Origin: Neoconidiobolus thromboides FSU 785
Taxonomy: Eukaryota; Entomophthoromycota; Entomophthoromycetes; Entomophthorales; Neoconidiobolaceae
Length of the DNA stretch: 64,000 nucleotides
Reading direction: 5' to 3'
NCBI GenBank assembly: GCA_025603075.1
Contig: MU626303.1
Span: 59,302-123,301, forward strand
Shown one piece after another: positions 14,502-25,218 of this stretch. The translations under genes were made by a program, and so were the position numbers. Numbering within the stretch: position 1 is the first letter of the stretch; each line of letters opens with the position of its first letter. Below the pieces are notes generated by a model that was not told the origin of the DNA, made no database searches, and saw nothing but the letters and a program-made list of their open reading frames with translations.

Positions 14502-16183
14502 TTAAAGACGGGAATCAGCACTTGAAATAGTTAAAATATCATTATAGCAAAGAGAAGTTAAGAAATCAGCATAATCTTTACCAACAATTTGTTGCTTAAA
14601 GTATTCTTTAGCCTTTGGGAACTTACTTTGGAAAAATTTATCTCCCATTTGTTGATGTAATTTATTGACTTCTTCATCCAATATTTGTGTCAAATACTCT
14701 GGTGTTACTTTTTGACCTTCCGAAGTAACTACTTGATGATGAGCCCATTGCCAAAGTTGAGATCTAGATATTTCAGCTGTAGCTGCATCTTCCATTAAAT
14801 TATGAATTGGAACACAACCTACTCCACGCAACCAAGATTCAATATAAGCTAAACCAACAGAAATATTTGAACGTATACCGGTTTCAGTAATTCTACCACT
14901 AACTTTAGTATTTAATAAATCAGCAGCAGTGATTTCGACATCATCTCTAGAAATATAAAGTTGGTTAGGTCCATGCATATTTTGTTTAAAGATTTCTTGA
15001 GCAACGGATACTAAAGCTGGATGAGCTACCCAAGTACCATCATGACCTGCTTTAACTTCTCGAAGTTTGTCATTTTTAACTTTATCCATAGCAGCACGAT
15101 TAGCAGTTTCATCATTTTTAATTGGAATTTGAGCAGCCATACCACCCATAGCATGAACTCCTCTCTTATGACATGTTTTAATTAATAATCGTACATAAGC
15201 ATCCATAAAGGGACTGGTCATAGTCACATCAGAACGATCGGGTAATACAAAGGTAGGATCAAATCGGAATTTTTTAATAAATGAAAAGATATAATCCCAA
15301 CGACCACAATTTAAACCAGAAGAATGTTCTCTTAATTCATAAATAATTTCCTCCATTTCAAAACCAGCTAATATAGTTTCAATTAATACAGTACCACGGA
15401 TAGTACCTCTTTGCATACCAATGGTATCTTGAGCAAGGTTAAAGATATTGTTCCATAAACGAGCTTCTAAATAAGATTCCATTTTTGGAAGGTAAAAGTA
15501 AGGTCCTTGGTTTGCTTTTAAAGATGAAAAAGCATTATGGAAAAAGTATAATCCAAAATCAAAAATAGAACCAGAACAAGGTTCATCATCAATAAGTAAA
15601 TGTTTCTCTTCTAAATGCCATCCCCTTGGACGTACTAATAAAGTACAAATCTTACCATCCTTCTTTAATTCATAACGTTTTCCTTCTGGTGAAGTAAATG
15701 AAATGGTGCGTAAAAGGGCATCTCTCATATTTATTTGACCATTGAGACAATTATCCCAAGTTGGTGAAGTGGAATCTAAAACCAGCATTAATTATAATTA
15801 ATAAATCAAAATTAATAATTACCTTCAAAATCAGCCATAAAAGTATCAGCTCCGGAATTCAAAGCATTTATAACCATTTTACGATCAACAGGCCCAGTAA
15901 TTTCAACAGTACGATTAACGAGACCAGGGGCAGGAACAGCAGCCTTCCAAGTAGGATCATTACGAATATGTTCCGTTTCTTTTAAAAAGTTAGGTAATTC
16001 TCCATTACGAATGCGTACTTCTCTTTCTTCTCTTGCTTTTAATAATGCTTTACGGGTAGGGTTAAAAGTACGATGTAATACAGCTACGAATTGAATCGCT
16101 TCTGGTGTTAAAATAGTTTGCTGTTCAGCATTAACTTTACCCAATATTTTAACACCGGGTACATTGACTTGATAGTTACTCAT
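14502..16183 (-). CDS. MLS1: Malate synthase, peroxisomal
   Basis: Condenses glyoxylate and acetyl-CoA to malate, the second unique step of the glyoxylate cycle that lets fungi grow on fatty acids and C2 compounds. Two exons: 16183 down to about 15823 and about 15787 to 14502, joined across [17 protein letters not shown] so that the conserved DFEDS motif is rebuilt by splicing. Other signatures: [60 protein letters not shown] and [11 protein letters not shown]. Length is about 540 residues, as usual for the A isoform. The protein ends SSADSRL, a peroxisomal PTS1 signal, so a peroxisomal (glyoxysomal) location is predicted. The 5' side faces a long repeat-rich gap. Confidence 0.96.
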
Positions 16184-17118
16184 TGTTTATAAATTTATTT
16201 GTAGTTTTAATAATAGTTCAAAAGAAATAAAAAATAATTTTTTAAAGGCTTACTATGAGCTTTATATTTATATTATTAACTCTAATGTATAATTTTAATT
16301 AAGACGCTTACTATCGTTTTCATTGGTTAAATTGATAGGGATGTTTCAAAAAAAGTTAGAATGTTTCCAATCAAACTTTGACTTTCAAATGTCAAACAAG
16401 CTTTTGATTTCAACCATATTGAGTTTGAATTTTTAAGGTAAAGAATAGCCGTCACGCTTTAATTTATTTTAGCGCTCTTTTTTTTTTGATTTGATGGAAA
16501 ATGAACGAAAAATGACGTGAAAGTTATTCTTTTTTAATAGTTTAATTTTTTTCGATAGCTTAATGCTAGCTGAGGTACTAATTGTTGTTTTATTTAATAA
16601 AGTGCTATCAATTAAATGTTATTTACAGTAATAACAACTATAAATAAAACGGAGTTAGACTTTTAGTATGGATAGTTATTATAACACTTTGTAATATTAA
16701 AAATATACCAAATTTAAATAATAAGTGTTTGACTACTATTCAATCTGAAACAGATACCTAATTTATAGAATTCATACTTATATAGCATAGCGCATATAAT
16801 AAGTGATAAAAAAAGTAAATAACAACATGTAAAGATAATAATTAATATTATCTATAAATCATAAATAAACTTTTTGCTTTTGATATTTTAAGTCTTTTCA
16901 GTAGAATCATTAAAGGTAGTGTTTATAAAGTTAAGCTAATTCTACAAAGCTGAATGTGTGTTTTATAAACATTGTTTGAATTTATACCTTTATTAAAGAA
17001 AAATTATAAAGCTCAAAAGCCCATGGAGTTTATTCCTTGCATACTTTTGACAGTCTTTTTAATAAACCCTATAAATTTCTATAGTAAGAATTTATGATTT
17101 TTTTGACTTTTTATAAAA

Positions 17119-17239
17119 TATATGGGGATGTTTTTTTTGGCTTCATTACTTTTTCCATTTTTTAAGCGCTATTTGAGTGGAAAAATTGTTAATAAAATTG
17201 TTAATAAAATTGTTAAACATAAAAATACATCCCCATATA
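17119..17239 (+). repeat. Family-A palindromic element, copy 3
   Basis: Near-consensus copy with TATATGGGGATG left and CATCCCCATATA right ends. It is longer than the others (about 121 bp) because an internal GTTAATAAAATT unit is present twice in tandem. Confidence 0.9.
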
Positions 17240-17375
17240 TATATTTGTATTTTAAAAATATCCAAAAATTAAATTTCTACTAATTATAATTTAAGCATAT
17301 ACATATTATATGCTATAAGACTTTGATTTTTTTTAAAATTTCTACTTTTATAAAGTTGATTAAAAACTGGTAAAA

Positions 17376-17484
17376 ATATGAGAGTGTTTTTTTTGACTTC
17401 ATTATTTTTTCCATTTTTTAAGCGCTATTTAAGCGGAAAGTTTGTTAGTAAAATTCTTAAACACAAAAATACATCCCCATATAT
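17376..17484 (+). repeat. Family-A palindromic element, copy 4
   Basis: Same orientation as copy 3 and only about 136 bp from it. Left end decayed (ATATGAGAGTG), right end perfect (ACATCCCCATATAT). Centre reads TTAAGCGCTATTTAAGCGG. Confidence 0.9.
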
Positions 17485-17930
17485 TAATAATTTGTTATAA
17501 TTTATAATTTTATATAAAGAAATATAAAAAAGTATAAAGATAATTTTTAATAAAAATTTTGTAAACTCTATTTTTTTGCTAATAACTAATAATAATTTAT
17601 TTAAATAAATTTTGAAAGCAGCTTTGTTAGTTAATTTGAATTAGAATTACTGATTTGTTATTAAATAATTAATTAAATAATTTTAAATTGATTATTAAAA
17701 GTGTATTAAACTATTTTTAATATCATTTACTTAAATTTACCTGTAATTTTAAACTTATTGCTTTTAAATTATTATTATAATATATAATAATTTCTATAAA
17801 TTTTTTTTTTAAACTGTTATAAATTTGTAAACTTTGTTGATTTGATTTTTTTAAGTATACAATTAAAATTTTTATTTTAAACTTTAATCTATAAGCCTAA
17901 TATTTGTTCTTTATTTTTTCATTTTTTTAT

Positions 17931-18035
17931 ATATGGGGATGTATTTTTGTGTTTAAGAATTTTACTAACAAACTTTCCGCTTAAATAGCGCTTAGAAAAT
18001 GAAAAAAGTAATGAAGTCAAAAAAACACTCTTATA
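17931..18035 (-). repeat. Family-A palindromic element, copy 5
   Basis: Reverse orientation: ATATGGGGATGTATTTTTGT at left, CCGCTTAAATAGCGCTT in the centre, and a decayed right end (ACACTCTTATAT). Confidence 0.9.
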
Positions 18036-18570
18036 TTAATATTGCTATTGTGAAATCTGGTACTCAGTGATTGGAGTCAAAAACAGCTATTTCCTGGTTG
18101 ACTATACTGTAAGTCGAAAGGTCTTAGTTTATGTGACTAAGATAGACTTGAGTTATGAAGAATAACACCTAATAAGCTATGGACCATGTAAGATAGATAT
18201 AATAGATAATACTAATGTAAATCTACGTAAAATACTATTAAGAAAACTTAGTGGCTTTATTAAATGTTTGGGATATCAGGGAATAATTCAGCTAAAAAGA
18301 CTCAAGCTACTATACTCTGTAAACTCTCTTATACTCTGAAAAGTATAAATATCAAAATGAGAAGATAATATCCTTTGGGATGGAGCTAGAAATTCTCATA
18401 GCAAATCAAACTAAGAACGTGTGGGATTGATTTTCTCTGAACTCAAGAACACAACAGCTTAGGCGATTGTTATGCTATAATTAACCATGGGACTGACAAA
18501 GCGATATTTCGCACTATAAAAAAGAGCTAGAAATTTGAAAATTTATTGACAGAAATTATATCTAATTTTA

Positions 18571-18680
18571 ATATATGTGGATGTTTTTTTGTGTTCAAGA
18601 ATTTTACTAACAAATTTTTCGCTCAAATAGTACTTAAAAAATGGAAAAAGTAGTGAAGCCAGAAAAGCACCCCCATATAT
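18571..18680 (-). repeat. Family-A palindromic element, copy 6
   Basis: Reverse orientation with ATATATGTGGATG at left and CACCCCCATATAT at right; central palindrome partly lost (ATAGTACTTAAA). Confidence 0.88.
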
Positions 18681-18824
18681 TATAGACTTTCAAAATATCT
18701 TTTAAAAAATTCATGTTGCATAAAAAACAAAAAAATGAAATAGAAAATTTTATCTTGATTTTAACCACTTTAAATTTATATATATATCTGTACTAAAAAA
18801 CGAGTTTTTAGCTTGAAAACACTA

Positions 18825-18924
18825 AAGGGTGTCTTTTTCTTTGTTTAAGAGTTCTACTAACAACTTTATTTGATAGTACTTAATTAGAAAAATAGATAAA
18901 ACTAGTAATTACATCCTTGCTATA
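18825..18924 (-). repeat. Family-A palindromic element, copy 7 (degenerate)
   Basis: Strongly eroded reverse copy: AAGGGTGTCTTTTTCTTTG at left, GAGTTCTACTAACAAC, TGATAGTACTTAA, then TTACATCCTTGCTATA. Recognised by order of blocks more than by exact ends. Confidence 0.6.
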
Positions 18925-19320
18925 ATGTTTGTGAAAGCCTTTTTTTTAAAATCAATCACTGCTAAAAAAAATACTAGTTATGAAATAAAAAGTGAAGGTT
19001 TTATAAAACTAAATAATTAGGAGATTTGATTAAATATAGAAAGTTATATTTAGACATATTATAAATTAAAAATACAAGGCATTTAGTTACCCTAAAAACA
19101 TTCCTATACTCAAAGATATTATTATTTTAATTAAATCTAATATATTTATAAATGGTTATTTATGACTAAAGCTTACTTTTGTAATAGCAATATTATTTAG
19201 CATAGGTAAAATAGCTTTAAAGTATTAAAAGATTAATTCTTCATATTATAAAACATAACTAATATCAAATCTGTATAAAGTGAAACATGGCTAATAATAA
19301 ATTTTAAAATGTAAAACATT

Positions 19321-19428
19321 ATATATAAGGGTGTTTTTTTGGCTTCATTACTTTTCATCTTTTAAGCACTATTTAAGCGGGAAATTTGTTAGTAAAATTC
19401 TTAAACAAGAATACATCCTCATACATAT
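19321..19428 (+). repeat. Family-A palindromic element, copy 8
   Basis: Forward orientation: ATATAAGGGTGTTTTTTTGG, CTTCATTACTTTTCATC (short deletion), TTAAGCACTATTTAAGCGG, TTGTTAGTAAAATTCTTAAA and ATACATCCTCATAC. Confidence 0.85.
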
Positions 19429-19990
19429 TATTTTATAGTTAACTTCAGCTTCCAACTAAATCAATTAATGTTGATATTAAAGTGAAATGTTAAATTAAAA
19501 AACCAAATATAATACTTGAATTAAAAAATTAAGATTATTTTTTTTACCTATGTTAAATAATATCTAAAGGTATTTCAATTTGCAAAAATTGTAAGAATTG
19601 TTTAGGTTTTTGAAGGAAAGTTCGTCTTACTTCTCATGCTAATTCTGATAGAAAGAATTTCAATTATAAAACATCAAGCAACTATCATCCACATATTTTT
19701 TAGTAGTTCGAAGTCTATTTTCATATTTCTTAAGACAATAAATATTAAGTATATAGTAAATAAAAATTCACTAATATTCTTTTAGTAATCTACTCCAAAA
19801 TTAAAAATTCAATTTTTGATTTCTTTTAAAAATGACAACTTTCAATTGCCCCAAAAACCCGGTCGAAAAAGCGCTAGAATAATTCGTGCAATTGTCGCAG
19901 CTTAGTTGAATATTCAGCAAAAATTAAATCCACCACAACCACTTAACCAACTTCAAACTATACTACTTCTTTGTTCAAAGTAAGCTAAAG

Positions 19991-20293
19991 ATGTCCTTAT
20001 TCAAATCTCTTATCGCCACTTCTATGCGCTCTTATGCCACCAAGTCCCTTTTTGTAGGTAACATGCCATACAAAGCTACTGCTGAAGATTTATCTCAATT
20101 ATTTGAAAAATATGATGTATCTAGAGTCACTATACCAAATGATGAATTAGGTCGTGGACGTGGCTTTGCATTTGTTGAAATTGAAGAAGAATTCGTCGAT
20201 CAAGCTATTTCGGAAAATAATGAACAGGAGTTTCAAGGTCGTAGAATTCGTGTTTCTGAAGCAGCTAATAAACCTAGGTTTAGTAAACAATAA
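19991..20293 (+). CDS. Small single-RRM RNA-binding protein, probably mitochondrial
   Basis: One uninterrupted 100-residue frame. The first ~18 residues (MSLFKSLIATSMRSYATK) look like a cleavable mitochondrial presequence with the frequent RSYAT-K boundary. The rest is one RRM with RNP2 SLFVGNMP and RNP1 GRGRGFAFVEI, followed by FQGRRIRVSEA and a short basic tail. Proteins of this build (glycine-rich RNA-binding type) act in organellar RNA processing or stability in other lineages; the exact role here is inferred. A clear paralogue lies at 22413-22769 on the other strand. The frame is codon-biased toward C at third positions near the start, suggesting decent expression. Confidence 0.88.
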   Translation: MSLFKSLIATSMRSYATKSLFVGNMPYKATAEDLSQLFEKYDVSRVTIPNDELGRGRGFAFVEIEEEFVDQAISENNEQEFQGRRIRVSEAANKPRFSKQ

Positions 20294-21063
20294 AAGTATG
20301 AGGTACGGGTAGAATTATATTGAAAAAGGTGTAAGCTTAGAAATAAACACAAAATAGAGCTTTAGTATGAACTTCTTTAAACTATGTTTTCAAGGGTTAA
20401 GATTAAAAATGATGGTCAATCTTATACTTTTTTAATAAATTTTGAGTACCTTTAACATGATTTATGAATTTAGATAATAACTTGAGTTTTTTTATAAAAA
20501 GATCTGAGTCTTTTGGAGAAAAGTAAAAGGCATTGAAATCATTTTAAAATAATGACATTTTGTCCTTGATTTCATTAAACTTTAGTGCATATAAATAAAT
20601 TCAAAGATAAAACTTCACTTACTTTTATGAGACTAAGTAACCATTTATATACAGGATTGTTGCTGATATTGTTGCTGATATTGTTTTAAAAAACATCAGC
20701 CAATATTACAGTAAAAAAACGTCCCATTTATGCTTAGTAATTATTCTCCAAAAAAAGTTAATATTAGTTCGATTTCATAGAAGTTAAAGTGACAATATCA
20801 AATATTAGTAGAATGTATTTAGTAAACTTAGTGCTTGATTGTTGATAGATAATGAAGACGGTTACACTTAAGTTTCTAACTTTAAGACGTTAAACTAAAT
20901 CCTTTAAAGCCTGACAATAATAACAAAAAAGAGAAAGGAAGATATAGAATAAAGCCATTGGTATAAATTAATAAGTTTAATGTTTTTTTGTTGATAAAAA
21001 TAAAATAAAAGTTTGATATAAAAAATTAACAATTCTAAACTTGAGTATTCAACTCCAACCTGT
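20294..21063. other. Intergenic, AT-rich
   Basis: 3' flanks of the RRM gene and of ISA1, which converge here. A short tandem repeat GATTGTTGCTGATATTGTT-like unit occurs near 20656-20682. Nothing else recognised. Confidence 0.5.
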
Positions 21064-21584
21064 TTACACCATAAAACTCTGTCCGCAACCACAAGCTTCC
21101 TTTATATTTGGATTATAAAATATAAATTGAGATGATAACTTATCATGAACGTAATCCATTTCAGAACCGATAATAGATAATAAAGCTTTCGAATCAACTA
21201 GCACTTTAATACCTATGGTCAAATTTAATAAGTAACCCACTCAAAAGAAAAAAGCTTTAATTTCACTTACCATCTTGTACCACTTCTTCATCAAATTTCT
21301 GTTTTTCAGTAACATAATCCAAATCATAAGATAAACCGGAGCAACCTTTTGTACGTACACCAATTTTTAGTACCTTACTTTCTTGTCCTTGATATAACTC
21401 TTTTAATCTTTCAATGGCTGCTGGCCTCTAAAAATTAAAAAAAGAAACATTTAATCAAACTAGTTAATAATTGTTAACTATATTTTCAACTTACCAACGT
21501 CAATGCTGCTTTTCTTAATCTTAGTTTAGAACTTGGTTTTCTTACTGCGGCCGCAAATGAATGGCTTACCCTTGTAGCAAACAT
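21064..21584 (-). CDS. ISA1: Mitochondrial iron-sulfur assembly protein, A-type (ISA1/ISCA1)
   Basis: A-type scaffold/carrier needed to mature [4Fe-4S] proteins such as aconitase and lipoate synthase in mitochondria. Three exons: ATG at 21584 reads MFATRVSHSFAAAVRKPSSK, a basic presequence; the middle exon has RPAAIERLKELY then KIGVRTKGCSGLSYDLDYV; the last exon has LLSIIGSEMDYVHDKLSS and FYNPNIKEACGCGQSF-MV-stop. The three cluster-binding cysteines (GCSG and CGCG) are all present, and total length (about 130-140 residues) fits. MDYV-DKLSS and the NPN-CGCG ending favour ISA1 over ISA2. Confidence 0.94.
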
Positions 21585-22412
21585 ATCGATTGAGTTAGAA
21601 ATTAATATTTTAGTTAAAAAATGAGTTTCTATTTTTCGTTAGCTGAAAAAATTTCGTAGTTATACTAAAATTCCACGTGACTTTGATTGGCCATTGAAGA
21701 ATGTAATTTGCTTAGTTTTGATCTTATCTAAAATCTTTAATCTTGATCTAGTTTTGAAGATGGGCTGGTTATAGTAAATTAAGCTTATATTATAAAGGGG
21801 TTGGATGTATGAGGAGGTCCTGTCTTAGTGAGAAAGTTAGCCTTTTTAAGATTCGATTAGATTATAATTGTATAAATAAAATTTAAAATCATAAATTTAG
21901 GGTCAATTTTATTAGTGAATTAACAGTGCATAAGTTTTGATTTTTAGAATTCAATAGACTACATCTATCAGTAGGTTTTAGTGTCATAAAAGTAAGTGTA
22001 TATAAGGTACTATAAATTATAGAATTTATTCTTATAGGTGAAATGTATGGAATAAAACTAGGTCGGAAAATAGACATTGTAAGTTTTGTATTTTATTATT
22101 AAAAAGTGGTGTATATTATAGCTGCCATTATTACCATGTTTAAATTATTTCCAATATTCGTTAACATTTGCATTTCTACATTAGATTAAAGTTAATTGAA
22201 ATTTAACTCTAAGATTCAATTCATTATAATTAAACCTTTAAAGAATCTTATATAAAAAAAATCATAGATAAAATAAAGGACTATTATTCAATGTCATTTG
22301 TTGCTCAAAATTTAAAAAAAATGAAAAAATAAGCTAATTTGATCTATTTATTTTAAAACATAGTAAATAAATTATATTCAAATACCATTATACTATCCTA
22401 TAAATACTAAAT
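21585..22412. other. Intergenic, AT-rich
   Basis: Upstream of ISA1 and downstream of the second RRM gene. Only a 62-residue unsupported frame occurs (21889-22077); I see no gene, repeat element or RNA. Confidence 0.5.
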
Positions 22413-22769
22413 TTATTCTTCTTTATGTTCATTGTTAGCATTACTATCAGCTCTTGGAACATATTTTGGTTTTGGACTAGTAGCTTCTGAAATACGAATA
22501 GTACGTCCTTTAAAATCAGTGTTGTTTAAAGCGTTAATAGCTTCAACTGCTCCATCTTCATTGACTTCAACAAAAGCAAAACCTTTACTACGACCTAAAC
22601 CATCAATAGGTATACTTACTCCATAAACTTCGGAGTGACTGGAAAATAACTCAGTAAGTTCAGGTTTGGTAGTAGACCATGGAAGGTTACCGACATAGAT
22701 TGACTTGCTGGCGTAACTACGTACAAAGCTACGAGTGATTAATTTTTGAGTTAATTGTCTGGCAAACAT
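22413..22769 (-). CDS. Small single-RRM RNA-binding protein, probably mitochondrial (paralogue)
   Basis: Intronless 118-residue protein with the same architecture as the product at 19991: a basic presequence (MFARQLTQKLITRSFVRSYA), then one RRM with RNP2 SIYVGNLPWS and RNP1 GRSKGFAFVEV, then FKGRTIRISEA and a charged C-terminal tail with KEE. The match covers presequence boundary (RSYA-K), RRM and the R-I-R-x-SEA ending, so the two genes are paralogues about 2 kb apart in opposite orientation with ISA1 between. Function inferred as organellar RNA binding. Confidence 0.9.
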   Translation of the reverse strand: MFARQLTQKLITRSFVRSYASKSIYVGNLPWSTTKPELTELFSSHSEVYGVSIPIDGLGRSKGFAFVEVNEDGAVEAINALNNTDFKGRTIRISEATSPKPKYVPRADSNANNEHKEE

Positions 22770-23016
22770 TCTTATTTTACTGAAACTTAATTATTTTGCT
22801 TAATTATTGATTTGACTTTTATTGAAGTTGAATTCTTAAATCGGGCTTGTTTTATGGGATTTCAAGCTAAAGCTTACTGCTTTAAACCCAACTTATTCTT
22901 AAACCTTAGAATAAAATCAAGTTATAAAAAAATTTAAAGGGCAAATCAAATAACATTTAATTATTCTATTGAATTTCTCTAATTTTTATTTAAATAATTT
23001 GTATAGCTCAATAACT

Positions 23017-24622
23017 TTAATTAATTCTTAATTTTGATAGTTCAACTTCTTTATACCAATCAATATTAGTTAATAATAAAACAGATATTATAGAAATAAA
23101 TATTGAGCCAATAACTAATCCCAACCATAAACCAACCAATTGTAATTCAAAATAAAAAGCTAACAAAATACTAAACGGAGTTGATATAAATAAAAACGAA
23201 AATAAATTCAATTTAGCACCGAATTCTTGTCTTCCCATACCACGAAATAGCCCACCACAAACACCGCCAATAGTATCAGTAAACTAAGTGATGTTATTAA
23301 TATAATTAAATACAATCAATATCTTATTAAACTTACTTGAAACAAGGCCAACACTGGCAATACATTTTGAAGGATTTTTACAAATTGAGGATCATTGTTA
23401 TTGAATTGTTTTAAATAATTGGATGTCAATAAAATAAATAAACAAGTTATTAAGCCATGAATACTACCTACAATAATACAATTCATTGATGTTTTTTTTG
23501 CTTTTTTAGCATCCCCTAATCCCAGTGTATTTCCAATTAATATACTAGCTACTGCTGATGTACCTATAGATATTTGAAAAAATAAAGTACCCAAATTACC
23601 TAAAGAGCCATGGGCTGCGAGTGATGTGGTATTGATATATGAAGCACAAAAGGCCAATATTTCATAAGTCCACCATTCAGAGCATAACATAATTACACCT
23701 GGAATACCTAATAAAAGTAGTACAAATTAATATATTCAATATTAATATTACTAATGTCACTACCTAACTTAATAATAATATTCCACTCTTTAAATGCATT
23801 TATAGTAAAACCGCCCCAAGCCTGTTTACCATCAATAAATAATACATAACAAATACTAAATAAAAAAGAAGACCAAGTAGATATTACTAATGATATTGGT
23901 GCACCTATAAATCCAATCGATAATGCTGGATGCCAAACTAGTATATAATTACACAATACACAAATGGGTAAACTTAATATTAAAATATAAGCCGAGGCAT
24001 TCATTATATCTAAATAAAGAGAAATATATATCAATAAAAGGGCGTATAAATAAAAGTAAAATATTAATTTACTTTGAGCTTGTAAATATTTTTTAATACA
24101 CTCAAAACCAATAAAAGGAGGTACTGCTAACAATAACCATTTTAAGTAGACTCCACAAAGTCGACTCAACTCTTCCTCTTGTCCAATCAGCAATAACAGT
24201 TCTTCCGCTTTCAACCAAATTGCTGAGATTGGAAGAAATAAAACTAAAGAAACAAAAAACCCTCTTTGAGCAAATAAGCCTACTAATTTGATATCTCGAC
24301 TACCAGTATATGCTTGGGAACACAAAGTTTCTAAACAGGATGTCATACCTAAGGCAAATGCAAATCCAGTCATGTTTGCAAACATAGTACTTAAGGCGGA
24401 GGAGGCTAACTCAGATTTTCCTAACCAACCAACGGAGTAATTGGTAATGAAAGGATTGAGGAATTCGATTAAATAGGAGAGGATGACTGGTAGTGACATG
24501 ATGGAAATCGAAGTACAATTGTTGGGCGCTGAAGCGTTTTTTTCGGGTAATAATAAGGCAATTTCATTTTTATTATTGAGTGGTGTAAGTTGATTTTTTA
24601 TTGTTGTAATTGAGGTTGTCAT
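23017..24622 (-). CDS. MATE-family multidrug/toxin extrusion transporter (copy 1)
   Basis: Twelve-helix cation antiporter of the MATE type, like yeast Erc1. Starts ATG 24622 with a ~40-residue polar N-terminus. Diagnostic blocks: SLPVILSYLIEFLNPFITNY, SVGWLGKSELASSALS, ALGMTSCLETLCSQAYTG, AQRGFFVSL, AVPPFIGFECIKKYLQAQ, NASAYILILSLPICVLCNYI, GIPGVIMLCSEWWTYEIL, AAHGSLGNLG and FRGMGRQEFGAKLN. Introns separate LQAQ from NIMNAS (it happens to stay open, so an unspliced reading also seems coding), then near 23707-23763, and near 23283-23340. About 480 residues after splicing. A close paralogue lies 7 kb away (31025-32688). Confidence 0.93.
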
Positions 24623-25218
24623 TTTTAGAAAAAAGTTTGATTTATGATTTTTGATTTTTTTGAATTTAAGTTTAGTCTAGATTTTTGATTTTTCATAAAA
24701 CTGGTATTTTGATGAATATTGATTGGCTTAAGGATATTTATAGTAAATTACTTGGTCTGTTTCATGTTAATTGTTCATATTTTTTCTACAATTCTAGTTA
24801 AGAAATATGACAATTAATGTGAGACAAATTGAATACTTTGAATAAAATATCAAATTTTATCTAATATTATTAGAATATATGATAATGTATAATGGTATAG
24901 AATTATGATAGTATTAAAGTACCCAATAACAGTTATAAAGTTTATACATAGTTTCTCTCTAGGCAAGATTAACTAATAATAATAATGATAATAAACTTCC
25001 AAATGACCAAATCTTATTTAATTGTATATTTTATAAAATCGAAACATAAATAGTGTGATTCAGAAATCAATAGCTATGATTCTAAATAGAAATTAAATAT
25101 AGATAAACAAATAGACTAGCTTTATAAGTCAATCAAAATAATGTTAATACTTGTCTTCTCTATTGAAGTAAAATTTATTATTTGAGCTAACTTTTAAATT
25201 ACTTTAGCACTTAATTAT
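24623..25218. other. Intergenic between MATE copy 1 and the AT-hook gene
   Basis: Promoter side of the MATE gene and 3' flank of the AT-hook gene. Holds the second family-B inverted repeat (24758-24826). Otherwise AT-rich with nothing recognised. Confidence 0.5.
24758..24826. repeat. Family-B inverted repeat, copy 2
   Basis: Palindrome with arms TGTTTCATGTTAATTGTTCA and, on the other strand, TGTCTCACATTAATTGTCAT, separated by a short loop around TACAATTCTAG. Homology to copy 1 at 6470-6540 continues past the right arm (AATTGAATA). Confidence 0.6.

Larger units (their letters stand above)
16184..19990. other. Long repeat-rich intergenic region
   Basis: About 3.8 kb without a supported gene. 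It contains six family-A elements (17119, 17376, 17931, 18571, 18825, 19321), some only about 140 bp apart. The stretch 18060-18540 is less AT-rich than its surroundings and has short open runs on the + strand broken by stops, so it may be a decayed gene or transposon, but I cannot identify it. Confidence 0.55.

Noticed and set aside
18060-18540. Possible decayed gene in the repeat-rich gap
   Set aside because: Less AT-rich and with short protein-like runs (for example LGDCYAIINHGTDKAIF), but stops are frequent in all frames and I cannot name a family.
16184-19990. CRISPR-like array, because of regularly recurring repeats
   Set aside because: Repeats are palindromic ~105-bp elements in both orientations with irregular spacing in a eukaryotic genome; not a CRISPR array.
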